From NCBI GenBank assembly GCA_900546265.1, contig URCA01000022.1, positions 1 through 57,728 on the forward strand: a stretch of DNA of 57,728 nucleotides, in the 5' to 3' direction. This DNA comes from an uncultured Oscillospiraceae bacterium (GTDB lineage Bacteria; Bacillota; Clostridia; Oscillospirales; Acutalibacteraceae). The notes under the pieces are model-generated. The model worked only from the letters and a program-made list of their open reading frames with translations. It ran no database searches and was not told the origin of the DNA. The position numbers were made by a program, and so were the translations under genes. Shown in pieces: positions 41,349-49,093 of the stretch. Numbering within the stretch: position 1 is the stretch's first letter; the number at the start of each line of letters is the position of its first letter.

Positions 41349-41682
41349 AGCCCTTCCTTATGGGGGCGCGCTTCCCCCTTTGCTTCGGCCCCATATCCCT
41401 GAATTTGGCAGATTTGTCCTATCCGGGAGACCAAACCACCATATAGGCCGTCTCTGGTGGAAAAAGGCAAAAAAAATTTACAAATATAGTGATGAAATTG
41501 CGTTCAGGCAGTTGAAATGCCGGGCCGCTCGTGGTAGAATTATAGAGATATTAATTCACTTATATGTATCGAACGATAACAGGTGTTACATAACGGGCGT
41601 GTTTTTCCTAAAATGCGCATTTTGGATAGGGAATTCGGTGGGGCGGCGGCCTTGCGGGACGATTAACGTGGGAGGAAGTTTC
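41349..41682 (+). other. 334-bp gap before ftsZ
   Basis: Contains the ftsZ promoter (41512-41540), the perfect 14-bp palindrome AAAATGCGCATTTT (41610-41623), TATCG/CGATA close by, and an AGAC/GTCT plus CCACC/GGTGG structure before the promoter. Its AT content is clearly higher than its surroundings. No gene was seen. Confidence 0.6.
41512..41540 (+). promoter_or_regulatory. Dedicated ftsZ promoter
   Basis: TTGAAA (41512-41517) and TAGAAT (41535-41540) are spaced 17 bp. The leader to the ftsZ ATG is about 135 bases and contains a 14-bp palindrome. Confidence 0.75.
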
Positions 41683-42780
41683 ATGAGCATTCTGCAGTTT
41701 GACAGTGATTCCATCGATGGGGTTCAGATAAAAGTCGTGGGCGTGGGCGGCGGCGGCGGCAACGCGGTCAACCGCATGGTGCGCGCCGGCGTGCAGGGCG
41801 TGGAATTCGTGGCTATTAACACCGATCAGGCTGTCCTGCGCCTGTCCCAGGCGGATCAGAAGATTCAAATCGGTGAAAAGCTGACCCGGGGCATGGGCGC
41901 AGGCTCCAACCCTGAAAAGGGCCAGCGGGCGGCGGAGGAAAGCCGCGACGAAATCGCCGCGGCCCTCAAAGGCACCAACATGGTATTCATTACCGCCGGC
42001 ATGGGCGGCGGCACCGGTACCGGCGCGGCCCCCGTCGTGGCGGAAATCGCCCGGGATCTCGGCATCCTGACGGTGGGCATCGTGACCAAGCCCTTCGCCT
42101 TTGAGGGGCGCCGCCGTATGGAGCAGGCCGAAAACGGCATCACTGCCCTGCGGGAATATGTGGACAGCCTGGTGGTCATCCCCAATGAGCGCATCAAGCT
42201 GGTCAGCGAACAGCGCATCACCTTGGCCAACGCCTTTGAGGTGGCGGACGACGTGCTGCGTCAGGGCGTGCAGAGCATCTCTCAGCTCATCAAGGTGCCG
42301 GGCCTGGTTAACCTGGACTTTGCCGACGTGACCTCCATCATGAAGGACGCGGGCTATGCCCACATGGGCGTCGGCCGGGCTGAGGGCAAGGATCGCGCCG
42401 AACTGGCGGCCCGTGCGGCCGTGGCCAGCCCCCTGCTGGAAACCTCTATCGATGGCGCGCGCGGCGTGCTTATCAACATCACCGGTACCTCGGATCTGGA
42501 TTTTGAGGACGTCGACAAGGCGTCGGAGATCATCACCAGCGCGGCTCATCCGGACGCGACCATCATCTGGGGCGCGGCCTTCGACGAGAATCTGGGGGAC
42601 ACCCTGTGCGTGACGGTCATCGCCACCGGCCTGGTGTCGGATAATTCCTATAAAGCCAAGGAGCCGGAAGGCACTCCGCTGGCCAGCTTCGGCCAGAAGG
42701 TGGAAAACGTCGCCTCCTCCGTGGAGGACGACGAGGGCTATACCGACATTATGGGGATTTTCAAAAAGAAGAGAGACTGA
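41683..42780 (+). CDS. ftsZ: Cell division GTPase FtsZ
   Basis: 365 residues from MSILQFDSDSIDGVQIKVVGVGGGGGNAVNRM, with GGAGG ten bases upstream. The tubulin signature GGGTGTGAAPVVA and the synergy-loop region NLDFADVTSIMKDAG are intact. A short linker ends in YTDIMGIFKKKRD, which differs from the usual conserved tail (DIPTFLR-type) that binds FtsA, SepF or ZipA. This agrees with the absence of ftsA next to it. FtsZ polymerises into the division ring. Confidence 0.98.
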   Translation: MSILQFDSDSIDGVQIKVVGVGGGGGNAVNRMVRAGVQGVEFVAINTDQAVLRLSQADQKIQIGEKLTRGMGAGSNPEKGQRAAEESRDEIAAALKGTNMVFITAGMGGGTGTGAAPVVAEIARDLGILTVGIVTKPFAFEGRRRMEQAENGITALREYVDSLVVIPNERIKLVSEQRITLANAFEVADDVLRQGVQSISQLIKVPGLVNLDFADVTSIMKDAGYAHMGVGRAEGKDRAELAARAAVASPLLETSIDGARGVLINITGTSDLDFEDVDKASEIITSAAHPDATIIWGAAFDENLGDTLCVTVIATGLVSDNSYKAKEPEGTPLASFGQKVENVASSVEDDEGYTDIMGIFKKKRD

Positions 42781-42831
42781 ATCGAATAAAAAGATACCCC
42801 GACCGAGGTCGGGGTATCTTTTTATTCGATT
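42780..42831. terminator. Very long perfect terminator after ftsZ
   Basis: The 25-base arm 42780-42804 and the arm 42807-42831 are exact reverse complements, with T-runs on both strands inside the stem. It includes the last base of the ftsZ stop codon. Confidence 0.95.
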
Positions 42832-42910
42832 GAAAAATAACGATGGATAATTTTAATTATTATTAATATTTCTTAACGGCACATGGTGTGCGTTTCTCAC
42901 GGCAGGCCTG

Positions 42911-42951
42911 AAAAACCGGCAATCCGCTGCTCGGCGGATTGCCGGTTTTTT
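42911..42951. terminator. Bidirectional terminator after the YfhO gene
   Basis: The arms 42911-42927 and 42934-42950 are perfect 17-bp complements with a six-base loop. On the minus strand it starts at the stop codon of the YfhO gene and ends in TTTTT; on the plus strand TTTTTT follows. Confidence 0.92.
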
Positions 42952-45589
42952 AACGTTCTCTTTTCCTCACCCGCCGCCAAATGCAGACGGCGAGGAGCCC
43001 CGCCAAAGTCAGGCCGGATACCACCGCGCCGGGCACCAGCCCATAGGGGATAAACCGCAGGGACACCTGATGCTCTCCAGCGGCAACAGGATAGGCCAGG
43101 AACGCGTCTCCCACCTTCACCGGTTCCACCGTTTTGCCGTCGATAACGGCCCGCCAGCCCTTGTCGTAGGGGATGGAGGTGAACACCAGCCCGTCCCGCG
43201 GCGCCTGAATGGTGCCGGTTACCGTCGTGTCGGTGACGGACAAATCCTGTACGGCGGTCTGCCTCAGTTCATCGATGAAACCGGAGAAGGCTTCCTCGTC
43301 GAAGCCGGCGGCCCGCACATCTGAATACCAGCCCTTGTACCAGACCGGCACCTTGACGATGACGGTGCCCGCCTCCTGCATCCCCAGGTCGATAACGCCG
43401 CGGATTAGGCGATCGTCGTAGACGTTGAGTTTTTTGCCATCGACATACACGGGGGAATGCTCGTTAAGGTTGTTGTTCAGGTGAAGCAGCACGTGCTGCT
43501 TCACCGGATTTTCGATGGTGAAATACAAGTTGGAGCCGGCCGGGACGGTCACCGATCCGCCGTTTGCTTCCGGATCGCCGTCGGTACAGGTCACCGTTAC
43601 GGGCAGAGAGGAATAATAGGTGGTCTCCCGCCCGTTTAGTGAGGAGAAAAAGCGGTTCTGCAGGGTGAAGGGATCCGCCCCGCCGGGGTTCAGTTCGGCC
43701 GCCGCCTGGTCGGCGAAATACAGCAGGGGCAGGGCGTTTTCATTGCGGAACAGGGTGGTGTCTCCATAGGACGCGCCGGTGGATACCATCCCCGGCCTTA
43801 GTTCCTCTGTGTCCCAAACGTACCGGATGCCCAGCACCGCGTCCAGGGCGGAGGTGGACCCCATATACCGCAGATAGCGGTTCTGCACATAACAGACCAT
43901 ACCGAGGTTCCCGAGAAATTTGAAGGCGATCTGGTTGGACAGGGAGCTGTAGTGGCTCAAAGCGTGGTACCCGGCGTTCATGCCGTCGTTGGAGTTGCGG
44001 GCGGTGGAGTTTTCCACCCGGTAGAATCCGCTGTCGTTCTGCGCGTCGAGCAGCGCGGTCAGCTGGGCGTTACGCGCGGTGTAATCGGTATAGTTCTGTC
44101 TCTCCACAAAGCGGAATTGGTCGTCCAGTCCATTCAGAATCGCGGTGGCGTTGAACAGCAGTTCGACGGAGACCGCCGCCACCAACAGCGCCGCCAGCGC
44201 CCGCCGGGGCCACAGGATGGCCGGCCGGCTCGCCTCAGCAGCCTGCAGCTCCCGCCGCCGGGCGTGCCAGACGAGGAAGGTTATCAGCCCGTAGCCGCCC
44301 AGCATCAGGGCGGTGGCCCACCAATTGCCCGCGTAGGGGATCTGGCCGCTGGCCCCGCCCAGCAGCGTTGCCAGGGCCAGAGCGCCGAAGCTGATGGGGA
44401 TGGCGGCAGGCCGGATGTCCGCCGGGCAGGCCAGCACCCGGGCTGCGCAGGTGATCAGGAGGAAAAGAATGACAAAGGTGTACCGGTAGGGGAACCAGTT
44501 GGGCGGCTGGAACACATGCCAGGCCAGATCCAAATCGTACAGCAGCAGGCTCAGCAGCATCACGGCCAGCAGAGCGCCCACCACGTATTTTTCCCGCCGC
44601 GGGATGGAACGGTGGGTGAACCATAAGGGCAGCAGCCCCATCGTCAGCACCCCGCCGTACAGGGTGGGCGTGCCCGAGTTGGTGGCCGAGTCGAACGCCC
44701 CCCACCCCATCTTGCCCAGCAGCGCCAAGGGGTTGGCCCCCGCCTGAAAGGTCAGGGAGAAGCCGTGAACATTCTCGTAGCCGCCCAGCAGGGCGGACAG
44801 GGTGGGCAGCAGCAGGAAGGTTGCCAACCCGGCCGCCAGCGCCGTACCCGCGAAGAAAGCCCCCAGGCGGCGAACAGGCCGCCGATCCTCCCGGCAGGCC
44901 AGCAGCCAGCCGAGATACAGCAGGAAGGTGAAGATGCCCACCACATACGCGATGTAAAAATTCGCGAGAAACAGCACCGTCAGGGCGGCGGTGAAAGCGC
45001 CGATGCGCCCCTTGTCAAAAACGCGGCGGGCCGCCAGCGCCACCAGTGGCAGCAGCACCATCCCGTCCAGCCACATCAGGTTGAAGCAATAGGTTACCCC
45101 GTAGCCCGCCAGCCCGTACAGGGCGGCGAACAGCAGGTTGACCCCGCCGCCAATGCCGTGGCGCTTGCGCAGCCAGAGGGAAAAGGTCAGGGCCGAGGCG
45201 GCCAGCTTCATGGAAATGATGAACAGTATGGCCTCGGTCAGCATGGCCCGGGGAAAGCAGAACAGCAGCAGGGTGAAGGGACTGGCCAGATAATACGCCA
45301 GCAGGCCCAGAAAATTCATGCCCAGGCCGGTGTCCCAGGTGAACAGCAGGCTGCTGCCGGATTTCACCATGTCGTACAGCGCCGCATGAAACTCCACATA
45401 CTGCTGGTTCAGATCCGTGATGAGTATCGATTTGCCGCCGAAGGGGTAGAAGCCGAACACCGCCAGCGCCGCTGTCCATATGACCGCGGTCAGCCCAAAG
45501 GCGGCCAGCATGCCCCCCGTCGTCCGTCCCCTCTCGGAGGAGAGCCGGCCGCGTAGGGAGCGGCGGCTCGTCTGTGTATGACCGTTCAT
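42950..45589 (-). CDS. YfhO family membrane protein (putative glycosyltransferase-related)
   Basis: 879 residues. An N-terminal Arg-rich cytoplasmic tail is followed by about 12 hydrophobic segments, with the first extracytoplasmic loop holding SILITDLNQQYVEFHAALYD, the family signature. A large extracytoplasmic C-terminal domain (about 500-850) precedes a last helix and a basic end. YfhO proteins of Firmicutes have been linked to sugar decoration of lipoteichoic acid or polysaccharides; the substrate here is unknown. It overlaps the preceding aldo/keto reductase gene by four bases. Confidence 0.9.
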   Translation of the reverse strand: MNGHTQTSRRSLRGRLSSERGRTTGGMLAAFGLTAVIWTAALAVFGFYPFGGKSILITDLNQQYVEFHAALYDMVKSGSSLLFTWDTGLGMNFLGLLAYYLASPFTLLLFCFPRAMLTEAILFIISMKLAASALTFSLWLRKRHGIGGGVNLLFAALYGLAGYGVTYCFNLMWLDGMVLLPLVALAARRVFDKGRIGAFTAALTVLFLANFYIAYVVGIFTFLLYLGWLLACREDRRPVRRLGAFFAGTALAAGLATFLLLPTLSALLGGYENVHGFSLTFQAGANPLALLGKMGWGAFDSATNSGTPTLYGGVLTMGLLPLWFTHRSIPRREKYVVGALLAVMLLSLLLYDLDLAWHVFQPPNWFPYRYTFVILFLLITCAARVLACPADIRPAAIPISFGALALATLLGGASGQIPYAGNWWATALMLGGYGLITFLVWHARRRELQAAEASRPAILWPRRALAALLVAAVSVELLFNATAILNGLDDQFRFVERQNYTDYTARNAQLTALLDAQNDSGFYRVENSTARNSNDGMNAGYHALSHYSSLSNQIAFKFLGNLGMVCYVQNRYLRYMGSTSALDAVLGIRYVWDTEELRPGMVSTGASYGDTTLFRNENALPLLYFADQAAAELNPGGADPFTLQNRFFSSLNGRETTYYSSLPVTVTCTDGDPEANGGSVTVPAGSNLYFTIENPVKQHVLLHLNNNLNEHSPVYVDGKKLNVYDDRLIRGVIDLGMQEAGTVIVKVPVWYKGWYSDVRAAGFDEEAFSGFIDELRQTAVQDLSVTDTTVTGTIQAPRDGLVFTSIPYDKGWRAVIDGKTVEPVKVGDAFLAYPVAAGEHQVSLRFIPYGLVPGAVVSGLTLAGLLAVCIWRRVRKRER

Positions 45590-46572
45590 GCTAGAACCGC
45601 CTCAATGGCCGCCAACTCGTCTGCGGTAAATTCTAGCTGCCGCAGCGCCCCCAGATTGTTCTCCAGCTGCCCGACGCTGGACGCGCCCACTAAGGCCGAG
45701 GTCACCCGCCCGCCCCGCAGGATCCAGGCGATGGCCATCTGGGCCAGACTCTGTCCCCGTTCGGCGGCGATGCCGTTCAGCTTACGGATAACGTCCAGGC
45801 GCGCGGGCGTGATGTCCGCTTCCTTCAGAAAAGCGCCCCGCGCCGCCCGGGAATCGGCGGGGATTCCGCCGAGATACCGGTCGGTCAGCAGGCCCTGGGC
45901 CAGGGGCGAGAAGGCGATGCTTCCCATACCCTCTTCGTCCAGCACGTCCTGCAGGCCGTCTTCAATCCAGCGATCGAACATATTATACCGCGGCTGATGA
46001 ATGAGGCAGGGCACCCCCATCTGCCGCAGGATCGCCGCCGCCTGCCGGGTCTGTTCCGCCGAGTAGTTGGACACCCCCACGTACAGGGCCTTGCCCGCCC
46101 GGACGGCGGAGGCCAGGGCGCCCATGGTTTCCTCCAGAGGGGTTTCCGGATCCGGCCGGTGGGAATAGAAAATATCCACATACTCCAGCCCCAGGCGTTT
46201 CAGGCTCTGGTCGAGGGAGGCCAGCATGTATTTCCGGCTTCCCCAGTCCCCATAGGGGCCGGGCCACATGCCGTAGCCCGCTTTGGTGGAGATAATCAGC
46301 TCGTCCCGATAAGGGGCCAAATCGGTTTTCAGCACCCGTCCCAGGGTTTCCTCCGCCGAGCCGGGAACCGGGCCGTAGTTGTTGGCCGCGTCGATATGGG
46401 TCACGCCCAGATCGAAGGCCCGCAGTAGAATCGCCCGGGAGGTCTCATAGGGCGTCACGCTGCCGAAATTCTGCCAGATGCCCAGGGACACCGCAGGCAG
46501 CTTGAGGCCGCTGCGACCCACCCGGCGGTAGGCCATGTCGTCATAGCGGCTGGGGTCGGCACTGTAAGGCAT
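45586..46572 (-). CDS. Aldo/keto reductase of the YghZ (L-glyceraldehyde 3-phosphate reductase) group
   Basis: 328 residues from MPYSADPSRYDDMAYRRVGRSG, with AAGGAAAGG about nine bases before the ATG. The TIM-barrel NADPH enzyme has the catalytic Asp/Tyr/Lys/His set: DAANNYGP, the ISTKAG lysine and YSHRPDP in place of the common HxPD. The region GYGMWPGPYGDWGSRKYM is typical of YghZ/Gpr proteins, which detoxify aldehydes such as methylglyoxal. Its stop overlaps the YfhO start (ATGA), an unexpected functional pairing. Confidence 0.92.
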   Translation of the reverse strand: MPYSADPSRYDDMAYRRVGRSGLKLPAVSLGIWQNFGSVTPYETSRAILLRAFDLGVTHIDAANNYGPVPGSAEETLGRVLKTDLAPYRDELIISTKAGYGMWPGPYGDWGSRKYMLASLDQSLKRLGLEYVDIFYSHRPDPETPLEETMGALASAVRAGKALYVGVSNYSAEQTRQAAAILRQMGVPCLIHQPRYNMFDRWIEDGLQDVLDEEGMGSIAFSPLAQGLLTDRYLGGIPADSRAARGAFLKEADITPARLDVIRKLNGIAAERGQSLAQMAIAWILRGGRVTSALVGASSVGQLENNLGALRQLEFTADELAAIEAVLA

Positions 46573-46695
46573 TTTTACCATCCTTTCCTTGAACAAGGCA
46601 TTCTATGTACAGTATTATATCGTGGGAAAAGAGGGAAGTACAGGACAATTTCCCGATTTTTTCTTAAGTTTTGCGCAAAGATGCGTTCCCGGTCT

Positions 46696-46724
46696 TTGAA
46701 ATTGCTCAGGCAATATGCTATACT
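46696..46724 (+). promoter_or_regulatory. Promoter of the SPFH operon
   Basis: TTGAAA (46696-46701) and TATACT (46719-46724) are 17 bp apart, with extended -10 ATGCTATACT. The start codon follows 41 bases later. Confidence 0.85.
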
Positions 46725-46765
46725 GATACCAATACAGGCGACAGCCGCGAAAGTGGAGGTACAAC

Positions 46766-47911
46766 ATGGGCTTATTTGATTTCGTCAAAAACCAGTTTAT
46801 AGAGGTCATTGAAGCGACGGATTTCCAGCAGGACATGATCGTGTTTGAGTTCCCCGTGGCGGGCCATGAAATCAAAATGGGCGCCCAGCTGATCGTCCGG
46901 GAGGGGCAGTGCGCGATTTTCCTCAACGAGGGTACCCTTGCCGACGTGTTCGGCCCGGGCCATTACACCCTTTCCACCGAGAATATGCCGGTGCTCTCCA
47001 AGCTGAAGGCCTGGAAATACGGCTTCAATTCCCCCTTTAAGGCGGAGGTCTTCTTCGTCAGCACCCGGCTGTTTACCAACCAGAAATGGGGTACCCAGAA
47101 GCCGGTGCTCATGCGGGATCAGGAGTTCGGCATGATCCGCCTGTCCGCCTTCGGCGTCTTCGCATATAAGGTGGTGCAGCCCGACGTGTTCATGCGGGAA
47201 GTGTTCGGCACCCTGCCCTCCTTCACCACCAAGGACATCACCGAGTACCTGCGCCGGATGATCACCTCCTCCCTGGCGGACACCATCGGCGAATCCAATA
47301 TCGCCGCCATCGACATGGCCAACAGCTACGACGAGCTGGGGATGGAAGCCCGGAAAAAGGTGCAGGTCAAATTTGGCGAGCTGGGCCTCGGGCTCCAGTC
47401 CCTGACTATCGAGAGCATTTCCCTGCCCGAAGAGGTGGAAAAGGTCATCGACAAACGCACCTCCATGGGCGTGCTGGGCGATATGGGGAAATACACGCAG
47501 TACCAGGCGGCCGAGGCCATCCGCGACTTCGCCCAGAACGAGGGGGGCGGCGGAATCGCCGGTATGGGCGTGGGCATGGGCGCTGGCGTCCAGGTGGGCC
47601 AGGTCTTCGCAGGCGCCATGAACCAGAATATGGCCCCGCGGCAGCCCGCCGCCCCGGCCCCCGCCCCGGCGCAGACCATTGCCTGCGCCAGCTGCGGCGC
47701 GCAGGTGCCGGCAAGCGCCAAGTTCTGCACGGAATGCGGCAAGAACCCCCAGCCGGCGGGAGAGACCTGCCCGGGCTGCGGCGCGACCGTGGCCGCCGGG
47801 GCCAAGTTCTGCCCCGAGTGCGGCAAGCCTCTGCAGCAAGTTTGCTCCAAATGCGGCGCCAAAGTGACCGGCAAATTCTGCCCCGAGTGCGGCACCCCGG
47901 CAGGCAATTGA
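46766..47911 (+). CDS. SPFH domain protein with three C-terminal zinc ribbons
   Basis: 381 residues. Residues 1-250 are an SPFH/virion-core-like domain (MGLFDFVKNQFIEVIEATDFQQDMIVFEFP ... FPLP-type strands, ITEYLRRMITSSLADTIGESNIAAIDMANSYDELG). A Gly/Met/Ala-rich stretch (about 255-300) leads to three CxxC-CxxC ribbons (IACASCGAQ, CTECGK, CPGCG, CPECGK, CSKCG, CPECG). The B. subtilis counterpart is YdjI, a membrane-stress SPFH protein recruited by zinc-ribbon membrane partners. The next gene encodes just such a partner. Confidence 0.9.
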   Translation: MGLFDFVKNQFIEVIEATDFQQDMIVFEFPVAGHEIKMGAQLIVREGQCAIFLNEGTLADVFGPGHYTLSTENMPVLSKLKAWKYGFNSPFKAEVFFVSTRLFTNQKWGTQKPVLMRDQEFGMIRLSAFGVFAYKVVQPDVFMREVFGTLPSFTTKDITEYLRRMITSSLADTIGESNIAAIDMANSYDELGMEARKKVQVKFGELGLGLQSLTIESISLPEEVEKVIDKRTSMGVLGDMGKYTQYQAAEAIRDFAQNEGGGGIAGMGVGMGAGVQVGQVFAGAMNQNMAPRQPAAPAPAPAQTIACASCGAQVPASAKFCTECGKNPQPAGETCPGCGATVAAGAKFCPECGKPLQQVCSKCGAKVTGKFCPECGTPAGN

Positions 47912-47949
47912 CCCTATAACAGAGGCTTGTAACCGAAGGAGGATGGCCC

Positions 47950-49065
47950 ATGCCGACCACGGAGGAAGCGCGGGCGGCCGCCAGCAATTTCGCCTGCGAA
48001 AGCTGCGGCAGCCAGCTGTTGTTTGATCCCGACACCCAAGGACTGCGGTGCGACCACTGCGGGCGGGAGGAGGAGATTCCGGCGCTGCTGGTGGAGGCGC
48101 CTGAATATTTATACAATCCCATGACCGATTCCTATGACGCGCCCAACTGGGAGGCCATGGGGAACAAGACCGTGCGCTGCAAAAACTGCGGTGCCGAGGA
48201 GGTAGTGGACGCCGCCGCCATGACTGCAGCCTGCCCCTTCTGCGGCAGCCAGTACGTCATGGATGAAAACGAGGTGACCGAGGGCATCCTGCCCGAGACC
48301 CTCCAGCCCTTCAAGGTGTCCAAAGTCAAGGCCGCCGACCTGTTCAAGAGCTGGGCCAAGTCCCGGTTTTGGGCGCCGGGCGCCTTCAAGAAAACCCGGC
48401 ACACCACCCGGGAGCTGCAGGGCCTCTACCTCCCCTTTTGGACCTTCGACGCGGATCTGTATTCCCAGTACACCGGCGAGGGCGGCCGGGACCGCACTGA
48501 AACCTACACCACCACCGACAGCGAGGGCAACACCCAGACCCACACCCGCACCGTCACCGACTGGTACCCCATTTCGGGCGACGCAGCCCTGTCCTTTGAC
48601 GACGAGGCGGTATGCGCCACCACCCATGTGGACAAGGGGATGCTGGGCCGCCTGGGGGCGTACGACGTCAAGGTGCTGCGGCGGTATTCCCCGGCGTTTC
48701 TCGCCGGCTTCGGCGCCCAGCGGTACGACGTGGGCGTGGGCCAGGGCTGGAAGGAAGAAGCCGCCCCCCGCATGCAGTCGAATATGGAGCGGCACGTGGA
48801 AAGCTCCCGGGGCTTCGATCATTACCGGTGCATGCGGTACAGTCACCAGTTCAGCAACGTGAAGTTCAAGCACATCCTGCTACCGGTCTGGATGTCGTCC
48901 TATTCATACAAAAACAAGGTATACAACTTTATGATCAACGGAGAGACCGGCGTGGTGGCGGGCAAATCCCCCGTCAGCGCCCTGAAGGTGACCCTTGCGG
49001 TGCTGCTGGGACTGGGGCTCGCGGCGCTGATTGTCCTCCTGCTGATGTATTTCGGCAACAACTGA
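47950..49065 (+). CDS. Zinc-ribbon membrane protein, partner of the SPFH protein
   Basis: 371 residues. Two N-terminal zinc ribbons (CESCG...CDHCG at about 18-40 and CKNCG...CPFCG at about 77-98) precede a beta-rich region with aromatic strands (LQGLYLPFWTFDADLYSQYTGEGGRDR). One transmembrane helix closes the protein (about 344-367), giving a C-tail anchor. The start lies 38 bases after the SPFH stop, with GAAGGAGG upstream. This recalls the YdjG-type proteins coded beside YdjI in Bacillus. Function is inferred as membrane recruitment or membrane-stress response. Confidence 0.8.
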   Translation: MPTTEEARAAASNFACESCGSQLLFDPDTQGLRCDHCGREEEIPALLVEAPEYLYNPMTDSYDAPNWEAMGNKTVRCKNCGAEEVVDAAAMTAACPFCGSQYVMDENEVTEGILPETLQPFKVSKVKAADLFKSWAKSRFWAPGAFKKTRHTTRELQGLYLPFWTFDADLYSQYTGEGGRDRTETYTTTDSEGNTQTHTRTVTDWYPISGDAALSFDDEAVCATTHVDKGMLGRLGAYDVKVLRRYSPAFLAGFGAQRYDVGVGQGWKEEAAPRMQSNMERHVESSRGFDHYRCMRYSHQFSNVKFKHILLPVWMSSYSYKNKVYNFMINGETGVVAGKSPVSALKVTLAVLLGLGLAALIVLLLMYFGNN

Positions 49066-49093
49066 TCGTATTACACATGAAGGAATCGTGGCT

